Under the pieces are notes generated by a model. It was not told the DNA's origin, ran no database searches, and was given only the letters and a program-made list of their open reading frames with translations. This document shows, piece after piece, positions 46,470 to 58,677 of a stretch of DNA of 64,000 nt; the stretch's first letter is position 1; the number at the start of each line of letters is the position of its first letter. This DNA is from Bos javanicus (lineage: Eukaryota; Chordata; Mammalia; Artiodactyla; Bovidae): the NCBI RefSeq assembly GCF_032452875.1, contig NC_083897.1, positions 9,530,854-9,594,853 of the forward strand. Reading direction: 5' to 3'. Both the position numbers and the translations under genes were made by a program.

Positions 46470-48105
46470 GTTTGCTTTAAAAATAGGGTCTTTTTTTTGC
46501 AAGGTAATAGTAGATTATAAAAATGAAAATTAAAGGAGTAATGGGGACTTAAAAATAACAAAAAATAAATAAAATAAAACAAAAATTTTTTTAATTTAAA
46601 AAATGATGATAGTAAAAATATATCTAAGACTTTCCCTGGAGCTATTGTGGACAGTGTGGAGTCAGTTCATTTTCAGATAGTTCCTTGGTCTGGCTTGTAC
46701 TTCTCACTGTCTATAGGCCCCTTCCTATGTAGTTGGTGCTAACTACAGGGTTTCAATCTATTGCACCTGCCCCTTCCAAAGCGGTTCCCTCTGTTTATGT
46801 TAGCTTCTTCTGTTTGCTGGTCTCTTCATTGTCTAATTTCCGCCCTGACACAAGGGGCGCGGTGGTGGTCACTTCTTTTTTAGGCTCGCTTGTTCAGTTG
46901 TTCTTTGGGGAGGGAAGAACACTGCAAACAAATATCACTGCGTGTGTTCACAGTGATTCAGCCACACTGGGTTTGCTCCACTCATGGCGTGTGTGCTTTC
47001 CCAGTCTACACTGCTCAACTCTAGGTTGCTCTGCTGGGAACTGTCTGATGTGGGCCCTGGTTTGCATGCACTTCCCAGGTCTAAGCTGTTCAGGTTCAGG
47101 TTCTCAGGTACTCTGCAAAGGCACAGACTTGGTTGGGCCTGCATTTTGCGCCTGTCGCAGGTCCGAGCAGCTCAGGTGACCAGGTCCTTGGCGCACGTAG
47201 TCGCCCCCTATTAAAAGCTGTGACTTATCCCCTCTCCCATCCCAGCCACTGGGTATTCTGGGTGTACAACGGGTGTGTCTTCTCTCTTCTGGGAAGCTGA
47301 TCTCTGGCTGTGACCCTCCCAGCGGATATCAACCGTCCAGAATCCCAAGAAGTCTTGGTTAGCAACGAAGTCTCTTTGCAGTTTGGTAAAGGATGCCTCT
47401 AAGTGGCCGCGATTGCCCCCTTCTGGCTCTGGCTGCCCTTGCCTGCCTGTCTCCAGCAGGGGGATGGGACAGTCCGCAGCCGCTAGCTCTGCTCAGTACT
47501 TTGTTCTGTGAGCGTGCCTGGTGGTGGTTAGGACTTTTTGCGGGATCGCGGGATAGCGATATCCCACAGTCTGGGTTGCTATCTCAAGCTAGTTGCCTCA
47601 GATTGCCCTCAGGGCATTCATGCCCGGTCCTTATCCTAAGCAATGCTGCCCACTCCTCCCTGTCCCTCCCCTGCTTGCTAGTGGGGGATGTGAGCGTCTG
47701 GGCTATTGCACCGCTGGGAGTTGCTGTTGGGCACATAATCTGTGGGTTTTAATTATTTATTTTTCCTCCCGGTTATTTTGCCCTCTGAGATTCCAAGACT
47801 CGCCACAGACCTGCCGGAGAGAGTATTTCCTGGTGTTTGGAAACTTCTCTCTTGTTTTTAAGATTCCCTTCCCTTGATGGATCTCCGTCCCTACCTCTTT
47901 TGTCTCTCTTTTTATCTTTTATATTTTGTCCTACCTCCTTTTGAAGACAATGGGCTGTTTTTCTCTGGGTGCCTGATGTCTTCTGCCTGCATTCAGAAGT
48001 TGTTCTGTGGAATTTGCTCGGCTCTCAAATGTTCTTTTGATGAATTTGTGGGGGAGAAAGTGGTCTCCCTGTCCTATTCCTCTGCCATCTTAGGACCGCC
48101 CCGTC

Positions 48106-48988
48106 TAATTTTCTTGAAGAGAGCTCTAGTCTTTCCCATTTATTGTTTTCCTCTATTTCTTTGCATTGATTGCTGAGGAAGTCTTTCTTATCTCTCCTTG
48201 CTATTCTTTGGAACTCTGCATTCAAATGGGTATATCTTTTGTTTTCTCCTTTGCCCTTCCCTTCTCTTCTTTTCATAGCTGTTTCTAAGGCCTCCTCAGA
48301 CAACCATTTTGCCTTTTTCATTTTTTTTCCTTGAGGCTGATCTTGATCCCTGCCTCCTGTACAATATCATGATCTGTCCATAGATCTTCAGGCACTCTGT
48401 CTATCAGATCTAATCCCTTGAATCTATTTGTCACTTCCACTGTATAATTGTAAGGGATTTAATTTAGGTCATATCTGAATGGGGTAGTGCTTTTCCCTAC
48501 TTTCTTCAATTTAAGTCTGAATTTGCCAATAAGGAGTTTATGATCTGTGCCACAGTCAGCTCCCAGTCTCATTTTTGCTGACTGTATAGAACTCCTCTGT
48601 CTTTGGCTGCAAAGAATATAATCCATCTGATTTCGGTATTGCCCATCTGGTGATGTCCATGTATAGAGTCTTCTTTTGTGTTGTTGGGAGAGGGTGTTTG
48701 CTATGACCAGTGCATTCTCTTGGAAGAACTCTGTTAGCCTTTGCCCTGTTTAATTCTGTACTCCAAGGCCAAATTTGCCTGTTACTCCAGGTATCTCTTG
48801 ACTTTCTACTTTTGCATTTCAGTCCCCTATAATGAAAAGGACATCTCTTTTGGGTGTTAGTTCTAAAAGGTCTGTAGGTCTTCATAGAACCATTCGACTT
48901 CAGCTTCTTCAGCATTATTGGTTGGGGCATAGACTTGGATTACTGTGATATTGAATGGTTTGCCTTGGAAACGAACAGAGATCATTCT
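48106..48988 (-). mobile_element. BovB LINE, 5' half of the interrupted element
   Basis: The minus strand encodes the BovB endonuclease domain and linker in broken frames (48556-48930 and 48025-48321): the RRLYMDITRW-type endonuclease motif and the HLNAEFQRIARRDKK linker are visible. The element is 5'-truncated inside the endonuclease near CATTCTGTC. Confidence 0.85.
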
Positions 48989-49009
48989 GTCACAACATTG
49001 CACAACATT

Positions 49010-51370
49010 AGGAGTTGCTAAAAACCGCTGAAGTGTATACCTTAAAATGGGTAAATTTTATGGTATGTGACTTATGTTTAATAAAAATGCAATTTTAAAA
49101 GTCCATGAATTTTCAACTAAATATCAGCAGATTTTAAGTGGAATGTGACAGATTCTAAGATTTATTATTGTAATACTAAGAGCCAAGAATAGTAAAAATG
49201 TTGAAGAAGAATTTCAGAGTATTTGGTCTACTTGATATCTGTGTCCATTTTAAAGCTACAGTAATGAAGAGAGTGTAGTATTGGCACTGGATTGGATAAG
49301 TAGACAAATGAAACATAATAAAGTAAAAAAAAGACCTTCACATGTATGGACAAGGGAGACTGCAGAGCTGTGTGGAAAAGAGTCTTTTTAATAACTGTTG
49401 CTGGGTCAATTGGATATTCCTATGGAAGAGAAAGTAAACTTGGCCCCTCACAGCATATATAAATGCATATTCCACATGTAAAAATCAAAGGAAAACAAGA
49501 AAATGTTTTCAGAACAACATAAGACTATCTACATAAACTTCAGTTAAGAAAAGATTAAAGAGGACTGAAAAGCACTGAGTATAAAGTAAAGGCTTTGTAA
49601 ATATACACCTTTAATAGTCTATAAATAGAGCCAAAACACAGAGTGGAAAATACCATCTATAATACACATAACTGACAAAGGATTCATATCCAGAACATAT
49701 AAAGAACTTGTACTAATCTATAAGAAAAATATAGACAACTTAATAAAAAATAGGTGGGAATTTAAACCAATATTCACATAAGACATTCAAATAAACAATA
49801 AAAATGTGTAAACACGCTCTTCATTAGTAATTAGGAAAATGAAAATTAAAAGCACTACAAGATTTACTACCGGAATGACTGTAATGAAAATGATGAATAC
49901 CGGATATTGGCAAGAACATGGAACAACTAGTACTCTGCTATTTGGACTGTAACTTGGTACAAGCTCTTTGGAAAATAATTTGGCAGCATTCACTAAATTT
50001 GTACATATGCATGAGACCCAAGATTCTCACTTTTTGATAAATACCCTGGCTTAGATGATAAAGAATCTGCCTGTAACGCAGGAGACCCGAGTTCAGTCCT
50101 TGGGTCAGGAAAATCCCCTGGAGAAGAGAAAGGCAGCCCTCTCCAGTATTCTTGCCTGGAAAATTCCATGGACAGAGGAGCCTGGCGGGCTATAGTCCAT
50201 GGAGTCACAATCAATCAGACAGACTGAACAACTAACATTAATACTAAAGAAATATGTGTACATTTGCCCCAAGAAAGATATTTAAGAATGTTCATAGCAG
50301 CATTATTTGGAATATTCCTAAATTCAAAAGAATCCAGACGTCCATCAGGATGAAGAAATTGTGTTATGGTCACACAATGAGTAGTATGTGATAATGAAAA
50401 TGAATGAATCATAGCTACATGTAACCAATCAATCACATGGGTGGCTCTTACAAATGTATATGTGCATGAAACATGTCAGTGCAAAAGAATATATATTATT
50501 TTAATCAATTTATATGTAGTCTTCAATATGCAAATCTTACTATGATGGTTAGAAATTAAAGGACAGGGAAGCCTGGTGGGCTGCAGTCTGTGGGGTTACA
50601 AAGAGCTGGAGAGACTGAACAACAAAAATTCAGTGAAGAATGAAGTAGTAATAGGGATAGAGTAAGATTTGGAGAGCATTCTGGGATAATGACCTCAGCT
50701 GGCTAGGAGTTGAATAGATGTTCACTTTGTGAAAACTCATTTCAGTTATTCATTTCCATTTTGTACACCCTCCTGTAGGAGTTTTATACTTCATGATAAA
50801 AATAAATAAAAACAGAACAATCCAGCTTCTGTGTATATAGCCCAAAGAATTGAAAGCAGAATCTCAAAGAGTTTGTACACCAATGTTCATAGGATGCTCC
50901 ACAATAGCCAAAATATGGAAACAACTCAAATGTCCATCGGTGGATGAAGGAATAAACAAAATGTAGTGTATACATACAGTGGAATATTATTCAGTCCTAA
51001 AAAGAAAGGGAATTTTGCTATATGCTACTACTTGGATGAACCTTGAGATCACTATGCTAAGTAAAATTAGCTGATCACACACAAAAATAAAAAGGCTCTA
51101 TGATTCCAAGTATGTAAGGTATCAAAATAGTCAAACTCCATGGGAAAAAAAAAAGGTGGTTGTTAAAGGCCTGGGGGAAGAGGGATATGGGGAACTGTTG
51201 TTTATAGGTATAGAGTTTCAGTTTTGCAATATGAAAAATTTCTGTAGATGAGTTGCACAATATGAATATATTAATACCTTAATACCTCTTAAGTATGTAA
51301 TCAAAGTGGTTAAGATGGTAAATTTTATGTTGTGTATATCTTACCGCAATCACAAATTTTAAAATTAAAA
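49010..51370 (+). mobile_element. Old L1 3' regions, sense orientation
   Basis: Sense L1 phrases include GACAAAGGATTCATATCCAG, CAAAATATGGAAACAACTCA, GTGGAATATTATTCAGTCC and CTTGAGATCACTATGCTAAG. At least two fragments are present, since the tail region after 50808 repeats ORF2-end sequence. No coding potential remains. Confidence 0.75.
50045..50222 (+). mobile_element. Bov-tA SINE
   Basis: A tRNA-like head (CCTGGCTTAGATGATAAAGA, B box AGTTCAGTCC) followed by a BovA unit ending at AATCAGACAGACTGAAC. Another BovA remnant lies at about 50566-50630. Confidence 0.85.
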
Positions 51371-52586
51371 AAAATTTAAAATTGGCATCATTAGAAAAAC
51401 TGGTGAAATCTAAAACATGTAGTTTAGCTTATAGTAGCATACCAAATTTAATTTCTCAGTTTTGATAACTTTACTATGGCTTTGTAAGATAAAACAAGCT
51501 GAGAAAAGGCATTAAATAGAACTATGTATTGTTTTTGCAAACTTTGTGTTGTCTAAAATTATTCAAAATAAAAAGTAAAAAAAAATTAAAATATATAGTT
51601 GATGAATTTCCATGCCAAATTGGAGGACAAGCTTGAATGTACAGAGATAGACAGTTTGAATACTAAAATCTCTTTTCCATTTTGGCTTTTTCCCTTCTGT
51701 TCTCCTTAAACAATGACCAAAGGTTCCGAAATCCAAGTTCCCCAATAGCAGCAACCAGTCAAAGTATCCCATTCTCAAGAATGACCAAGAGGTCCTGGAT
51801 ATGAAGTGGTATTATTAAACAGACTACTTCGTTGTCACCAAAGCCCACACTGTCTTTGGCTATTTCAAGTTTTTATCCAAAAAGCAGCATAGGGTTTGCT
51901 ACTTCATTCTCATAATAGAATGGATAGAGAAAATTGTGTTATTATTTTAAAATGTTCCAAATTCTATAATGTGGTTTTTTTTCCCCTGCCAATGTTTTTA
52001 GTTTTTTTCAGTACAAAAGAACACTTTGTGCTTTTCCTTGTTACTGGTAAAACTTCATGACCAAATCTACTGATGAACAGCTAAAAAATTTTTATTTGAA
52101 GGAATAATTGAAGGCAGATATACTCATGTCTTCCACCAACTTAAATCCTGAATAGGGTCTTAATTTCCTGTCATATCATGGGATTGATTTCCATTTATTA
52201 ATTTTAAAGGAACTTATATAATATCTACTACAACTATATTAGATATTTCTCAGTAAGATCAAGAATAAAGAGTATGCAAGTCTTTATTTCCACATTATAT
52301 AATATATATACATATATATGTGTGTGTATATAGACAAAGGCATACATACATACATACTTACATATACAGAGTGTTTCATTTCCTCCCTTTCTTCCTAAAG
52401 TAAGTAAAGTAATAACAGTGGCTATATAATGCTTTTGACAAATAATCCATTTATTTATAATAATGTTAAACGTAATTTAATAGTTATACCTCTTTCCCCC
52501 TGAAGGCTCTTTAGATTTAACTGTGTAAAATAATGTGATATTAATATTTATTCATTTTACCAATTTTGTTTCAGTTCATTTCAGAT
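51371..52586. other. AT-rich interval with microsatellite
   Basis: Contains a (TA)/(TG)/(CATA) mixed simple repeat at about 52298-52368. No gene or named transposon recognised. Confidence 0.4.
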
Positions 52587-52850
52587 TTAACTTGCAATGG
52601 CACCCCACTCCAGTGCTCTTGCCTGGAAAATCCCATGGGCGGAGGAGCCTGGTAGGCTGCAGTCCATGGGGTCGCTAGGAGTCAGACACGACTGAGTGAC
52701 TTCACTTTCACTTTCCACTTTCATGCATTGGAGAAGGAAATGGCAACCCACTCCAGTGTTCTTGCCTGGAGAATCCCAGGGACGGGGAGCCTGGTGGGCT
52801 GCCATCTATGGGTTCGCACAGAGTCGGACACGACTGAAGTGACTTAGCAG
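52587..52850 (+). mobile_element. Bov-A2 SINE
   Basis: A dimer from TTGCAATGGCACCCCACTCC to GAAGTGACTTAGCAG, with typical sequence and a slightly truncated head. Confidence 0.9.
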
Positions 52851-53454
52851 TTAGCAATACCTAAGATACAGATTTCTTAAGAAATCTAGAAGTAGATTTA
52901 ATTGCTAGCATTTTAACAATTACCTATATATTCAGATAAGCTAATAGATTAATATCAAATAAATTCCTGCAATAGATTATCTTGGTGTTACTGAAATTAT
53001 CTCAGTTTCAGTTTCTTCTAGTTTTGACCATCCAGATTGTCTGTTAACAAAGTAACTAGATAGTCTGTTATACTATCAGGTAAGTGTTCCTATACTTGAT
53101 AATTGATCTTTGAATTATGACCCTGAAAAAATGTAAAATACAGGGTGCTTTTGAATTGGCAAAAACAAAGTAAACTATGCAGTTTAATTTTTAGCACCAA
53201 GTGTGCTTTATTGGTATTAAAATCTTTGAAGATTGGTGATTTATGTATGGCATATATGGTAACATTATATTAGTCAGAATTATTAATATGAATATCCTAT
53301 TGTTCAGTCATTAAAAATAGCTAATATTTGTTATAATAACTTCCTTGTCTATTTCCTACCAAAAATGTAGAGCAGTATTATCTGTCTTTGGATCCTTGGC
53401 TCTTAAGGATAGGTTATGACGTATAGTAATAATAGTAGTAGTAGTTAGTTATGG

Positions 53455-53700
53455 CAGCAGCAGTATTGATAACATTTATTGAGCACTTACTATGCCAATT
53501 GCTGCTACAAGTGTTCTATAGTATTTGCACATTTAATCTTACAGCAGACATATGGAGTCTGTATTATTAGTATTCTCGTTTTACAGATGAGGAAAGTAAG
53601 ACCCAGAGAAATTAAATAACTTGTTTAAGGTTACACAGCTTGTAAATGAGAGTCAGAATTCAAACCCTGGCAGTCTGGCTCTAGAGCTTATGTTCTCTCT
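53455..53700 (-). mobile_element. MIR SINE, antisense, well preserved
   Basis: Antisense MIR in full order: ATTTATTGAGCACTTACTAT, TTTTACAGATGAGGAAAGTA, AGGTTACACAGCTTGTAAAT, TTCAAACCCTGGCAGTCTGG. An L2-like relic follows at about 53812-53935 (CAGCAATTACTGAATGCCTA). Confidence 0.88.
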
Positions 53701-54735
53701 GTTTTGTGGTTTTCTTAAATGAAATTTCCTACAATTATTTAAAGTTCCATTCCTTCTAGTATTATCAGAATGCATTGTTTTACTTTAATCTTGTTATTTG
53801 CCTCTTAAAATCATATATTATTCATTCAGCAATTACTGAATGCCTACTGTGTTGTAGGCATTGTGCTAAATACAAGACAGACATAGTTACAGCTCTCATG
53901 AAATTTGAATTGTATTTAGGGGAACAGGTATTAAATATTTCTGTAATACATTATTTAATTATAATTAGATATGGCTTATTCTTAAAGCTACCTCAATCTT
54001 AAAATGTCTCTGGATTCCTCCTTCAGATGCCTGGTCTTCCTTCTCTGAACCCCTCTAGTACACTCAAACTGTAGTAGTCTGGTTTCCCTGATACTGTAAC
54101 TATTTGGACATTTGCCTTTTATCATTTTCTAAAGTTCAACTTCATTGGCAATAGAGATTACTTTTCAGATAATCTATTACATATCTGTTATGTTACAGTA
54201 ATTTCTATTACATAGTCTAGATTAAGATTAAGACATTACTTTTTAGATAACCTGTGAAATAGATTATCTATGACAAATAGAGCCCAATATAGTATCTTTT
54301 ACATAGTATAGAGAGTAGATCCTTAATGTATATTGATTGCTTAAATTAAGACAAATTAAAGCTGTATGTGTTAAAAGAATGAAGATGATAAGTAAACCAC
54401 CTTAAAAATTTTAAGACAAATTTTGACTTGCTCTTGTGTATCAATTGCTTAAGCAGGTTGCTTAAGCAGGTCCAATAAACTCAGATTGGAACGAACTCTT
54501 GTACTTGCTGTCTGAATTAGCTAAGCTTAATAAGAGCAGAATAGTCACTAAATTAATGGGTTGCCATTGATAGACTTTGTTTTCACCATGAGAGTCATTA
54601 CCAAAGTACACAGAATCTCTTAACAAATAAATATTTCTTTTTAAAATAAAAGATTTCCATGGTCACTTGAATCTACTGTTACTTTTCTTGACAAACTAAA
54701 GAAATGTGAAGACTGGAAACATCTACCATTATTTA

Positions 54736-55526
54736 TCAACAACCTCAGATATGCAGATGATACCATTCTAATGGCAGAAAGTGAAGAAAAACTAAAGAGC
54801 CTCTTGATGTGGGTGAAAGAGGAGAGCAAAAAAGCTGGCTTGAAACTCAGCATTTACAAAACTAAGATTATGGCATCCAGTCCCATTACTTCATGGCAAA
54901 TAGAAAGGGAAGAAGTATAAGCAGTGGCAGATTTTATTTTCTCAAGCTCCAATATCACTGTGGATGGTGACTGCAGCCATGAAATTTCTTTCCTCCTTGG
55001 AAGGAAAGCTACAACAAACCTAGACAGCATATTAAATTATTAAAAAGCAAAGACATTACTTTGCCGACAAAGGTCTGTATAGTCATGGTTTTTCCAGTAG
55101 TCATGTATAGATGTCAGAGTTGGACCATAAAGAAGACTGAGCATTGAAGAATTGATGCTTTTGAATTGTGGTGCTAGAGAAGACTCTTGAGGATCCTTGG
55201 ACAGCAAGGAGATCAAACCAATCAATCCTAGAGGAAATCAGTCCTCAATATTCATTGGAAGGACCCATGCTCAAGCTGAAGTTCCAATACTTTGGCCACC
55301 TGATACATAGAGCCGACTCATTGGAAAAGACCCAGATGCTGGGAAAGAGTGAAGGCAGAAGGAGAGGAGGCCAGCAGAGGATGAGATAGTTAGATAGAAT
55401 CACTGACCCAGTGGACATGGATTTGAGCAAACTCTGGGAGTTGGTGAAGGACAGGAAAGCCTGGCATGCTACAGTACATGAGGCTGCAAAGAATCAGACA
55501 CAATTTAGTGACTAAACACCACCACC
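54736..55526 (+). mobile_element. BovB LINE 3' part
   Basis: Plus-strand BovB starts in the YADD region (CCTCAGATATGCAGATGATA) and runs to the 3' end (ACACAATTTAGTGACTAAAC). ACCATTATTTA is duplicated at 54725-54735 and 55527-55537. Stops and a frameshift break the coding sequence, and a (CAC)n tract lies at the 3' edge. Confidence 0.92.
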
Positions 55527-55539
55527 ACCATTATTTAAG

Positions 55540-56865
55540 CAAAAAGATGCAAGATATGTTTTAGTGTGGTGTACACATTCTGGAAGTTTAAATTTCTAGA
55601 AAGAGAGCTACTTTATAGTAGATTGCAGCTAGAGGTGACTTGGTGAGCCAGTGAAATGACACCAAAGAAGATTTTGCTATTAAAAATACGAGTTTTAAAA
55701 TTCACTATTAAGAGTGACATATTCTGTGTTTTGGAAATGGAACATACAGACAAACATTGTACGTTAGAAGCTGAGATTGTTAATCACGACTATACAGTTT
55801 TAAGTGGTGGGATACTTATCTTTTGTTTGTAATCTATGTTTTTTTTTCAATTATAGTGGCAAAATCATTATATGAGCTAGTTATTTATAGTAAAAACCTA
55901 AAGGAGAAGCTGATTAGCTTTGTCTAAAAAAGTTCAGATATTTATTTGTATTATTTTGTAATGATGTATAATTTTTGAGAAATACTGAATTTAGTCTTTT
56001 TCTGCATTTCTAACCAGAGGACTAGAAAAATGGGTAAAGAAACATGTCAAATGAGTTCTACTGCAGTTGCTGCCAAGTAGCATCTTGCTTTATTATTGAA
56101 ATGTTATCTTCTATTTAAAATATACACATGACTGAATAAAGTGAACTTTATTCCTCATAGAGATATCTTTACTTAAAATGACTGCATTTTGGAAAATTTA
56201 AAAAGGAATATGATACAGCCACAGGATTATTTTGAAAAATTCTTAGGTAAAATAATAAAATATGCACATTAGAATTAGTGTTGTAGTTTACAGTTATACA
56301 TTTAATATGTATAAACCACACTCTATGTGTAGAAAATATATTGTAAATAAAGGTAAAAGTGCAACTTGCTTTATAATAGGCTGTTATTAAAAAATACAGG
56401 TTTAAAAGAAATAAGAGTAGGAAATTAACAAATAATCACAATTATGTTTCAAATGAACATTAATATTCCACTAAAAGTGCAGGGTGATAATTAACAATCT
56501 CAGCTTCTGGTGTATGGTGTTTCTGTGTATATCCCATTTTCAAAACATAATATTTAGATAGTGGATTGTAAAAGACCTATTTCTTATTTTTAAGAGCAAA
56601 ATGCTCTTTGATGTCACTTTACTGGTACACCAAGCTGTTCTATCTGGGTGTTACTATAAAAAATGCTTTTGAATTTAAGTCCAGTAGAACACATGCAGTG
56701 TACTATTTGTACTACCAAAGCATTCCTTCGTGGATGCCAGAACTTAGAGGTGAGGTTTCCATAACATGAATCAATTCACAAAATATAATTTGAGCAGAAA
56801 CATAAATACCACTATTTTACATAAAGAAGAATGTTTACACAAGCCAATAATAAGAACTATAGCAT
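55540..56865. other. AT-rich interval without a recognised gene
   Basis: No ORF of note and no named repeat. Confidence 0.4.
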
Positions 56866-56867
56866 AG

Positions 56868-57100
56868 AGTAGGCAAATTTTTTCTATAAAGGACCAGATA
56901 CTAAATACTTTAGGCTTTGTAGGCCATTTGGTCTTAGTAACAGCTACTCAGCTCTGCCATTGTACAGTGAAAGTAGGCCTAAATAATATGAATAAGTGTA
57001 GTCATATTTGAATAACATTTTAATAAAAACAAGTGGTAAGTCAATTTGGAGCTAATAAAAACAAGTGGTAAGTCAATTTGGAGCTGGGCCATAACTTCTG
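56868..57100 (-). mobile_element. MER5A hAT-type DNA transposon relic
   Basis: Antisense MER5A phrases: GGCAAATTTTTTCTATAAAG, TTAGGCTTTGTAGGCCATTT, ACTCAGCTCTGCCATTGTA. A 32-bp tandem duplication (TAATAAAAACAAGTGGTAAG...) at 57021-57084 lies inside it. Confidence 0.8.
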
Positions 57101-57819
57101 TGGATTCTGTCTCCTAAGCCCCCTAACTAAAGTACAGGATGCTAATAAATAAATTAGAGAATGGATGAATGAAAGAATAATAAATAAATAAATTGAACTA
57201 GATGAAAATAAAAGGATACTTAGTTAAGACACTCTGTTGTGAAGTTGGCTGATTAAAATAGGCAAAGTTTAGGTGTTTGATTCTTATTAAAAAGAACATG
57301 ACAACCATGCATTTTGATCCTAGAAAAGTCTAATTTAGCATAGTACTTTTGAAATCTCCTTTAATTCCATAGGAATTAAAATAATATTCCTACGCAATTT
57401 TATCTATATTCTATCAGTCAAGATGAAGCTTTCGTAGAAGTGACACCAGCAGGTTGGCAGAATAGTAAGCAACAGACGCTCCTCCTTTTCACAGAGATAC
57501 CAATCAATGATACATGGACCAGTGTCCTTTTTGAGAAGGTTAAGTGGCTTCTTAACCCAGGTGAGTGTGAAACTGGCCACACTGAAGTCAATAGGAAAAT
57601 TCATGTCACCTCCTCATGATACTCTCTTTCCCTGGCACAGTGCCATCTCATTGGGAAGAAAATTTCAGCTTCTGTCTTCTCCCGGGGAAGGAAAAGAGAA
57701 ATAATATGTCCAACATTCTGACATTTCAGGGGACTGCCTAAAGTAATAGCTCCTGTCTCACCTTCTTAGAACACTAATGCAATCCATTATGCTTTAGATG
57801 CATGGAGGCCACTGAGACT
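57101..57819. other. Interval without a recognised gene
   Basis: Short ORFs only, such as 57507-57704, without family resemblance. Confidence 0.35.
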
Positions 57820-58677
57820 TTTTAAAAAATCTGGGCAACATGTTGCTGCTCCAGAGAACCTGCAGTACAGAAGACAAAGGTCAATAAAGCTTAATAGCTT
57901 CTGCTTCAGTGGGAAAGAAGAATGGAACATTGTTTTTTTTAAAGGGGTGACCTGAAGGACAGGTATGTCTCACCTGTCTCAAAACATGAACAGGACCTGT
58001 AAGCCTGGGGCACTGAGAACAAAAAAGAGTTGGACTCTTGCTACTGCTCCAAAGGGCCTGTGGTAAATCAGACAGAGATTAACATAGGTTGTGACCTTTC
58101 CCTTAGCAGGGAAAGAGAAGAGTGGAACAAGAGGACAGTATTCTGGCTTTTTGGAGAGCTGAATGAGGAGTCAGATTTTTGTCTCACCCAACAGAATGTA
58201 GATAGGACTAAGCATACTCTACCACCTGGGAGCCACTGGGGAAAAAAAATGAGAGAGAAGTGTGTGGTGTGTTGCTGTTCCATGGTCCAAAGTGACAGCA
58301 GAGAGACACCAGAAGGATCAAGAGATAACAAGCTCCTGAAAAAGAAAGTGGCAAATCCCTCTAATAAGGAATCTATACACAGAAGGTTAGAGAAGTCACA
58401 CCCACAGGAAAAGTTTGAGAGACCCCCCCAAATCTCCAGTCAGGATGATTGATGATTTTGCTCTATACAAAGTCACTCTATAAAACCTGGGAAAGGTTGC
58501 TGCTACAAGCCACCAGGATTTGTGGCCTCTGGAGGAGAGGAATTCAATCCAGGGCCAGGGACAAGGTTCAACTACTCAGAGCTTTTTGTGTAACAGTTTT
58601 ATTAGAGTATAAAAGAGATAGAGAAAGCTTTTGACATAGACATCAGAAGGGGACAGAGTGTCCCATTGCTACTTTTT

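Larger units (their letters stand above)
42483..48105 (-). mobile_element. L1_BT-like element inserted in BovB, 5'-complete, with 3' transduction
   Basis: TAATTTTCTT is duplicated at 42473-42482 and 48106-48115. The right edge on the minus strand starts GACGGGGCGGTCCTAAGATG, the known L1_BT 5' start, so the 5'UTR (about 44830-48105) is complete apart from inserts. ORF1 starts near 44819 (MKRQRNTQQVKEQDKC) but meets a stop at 44715. Most of ORF2 is missing: the ORF2 end at 43046-43480 meets a BovB piece, then ORF1. The L1 3'UTR ends near 42712; 42483-42711 is extra sequence ending in an A-rich tail. Confidence 0.85.

Noticed and set aside
46733..47752. ORFs of 148 and 119 codons
   Set aside because: They lie in the antisense 5'UTR of the L1 element and have no independent support.
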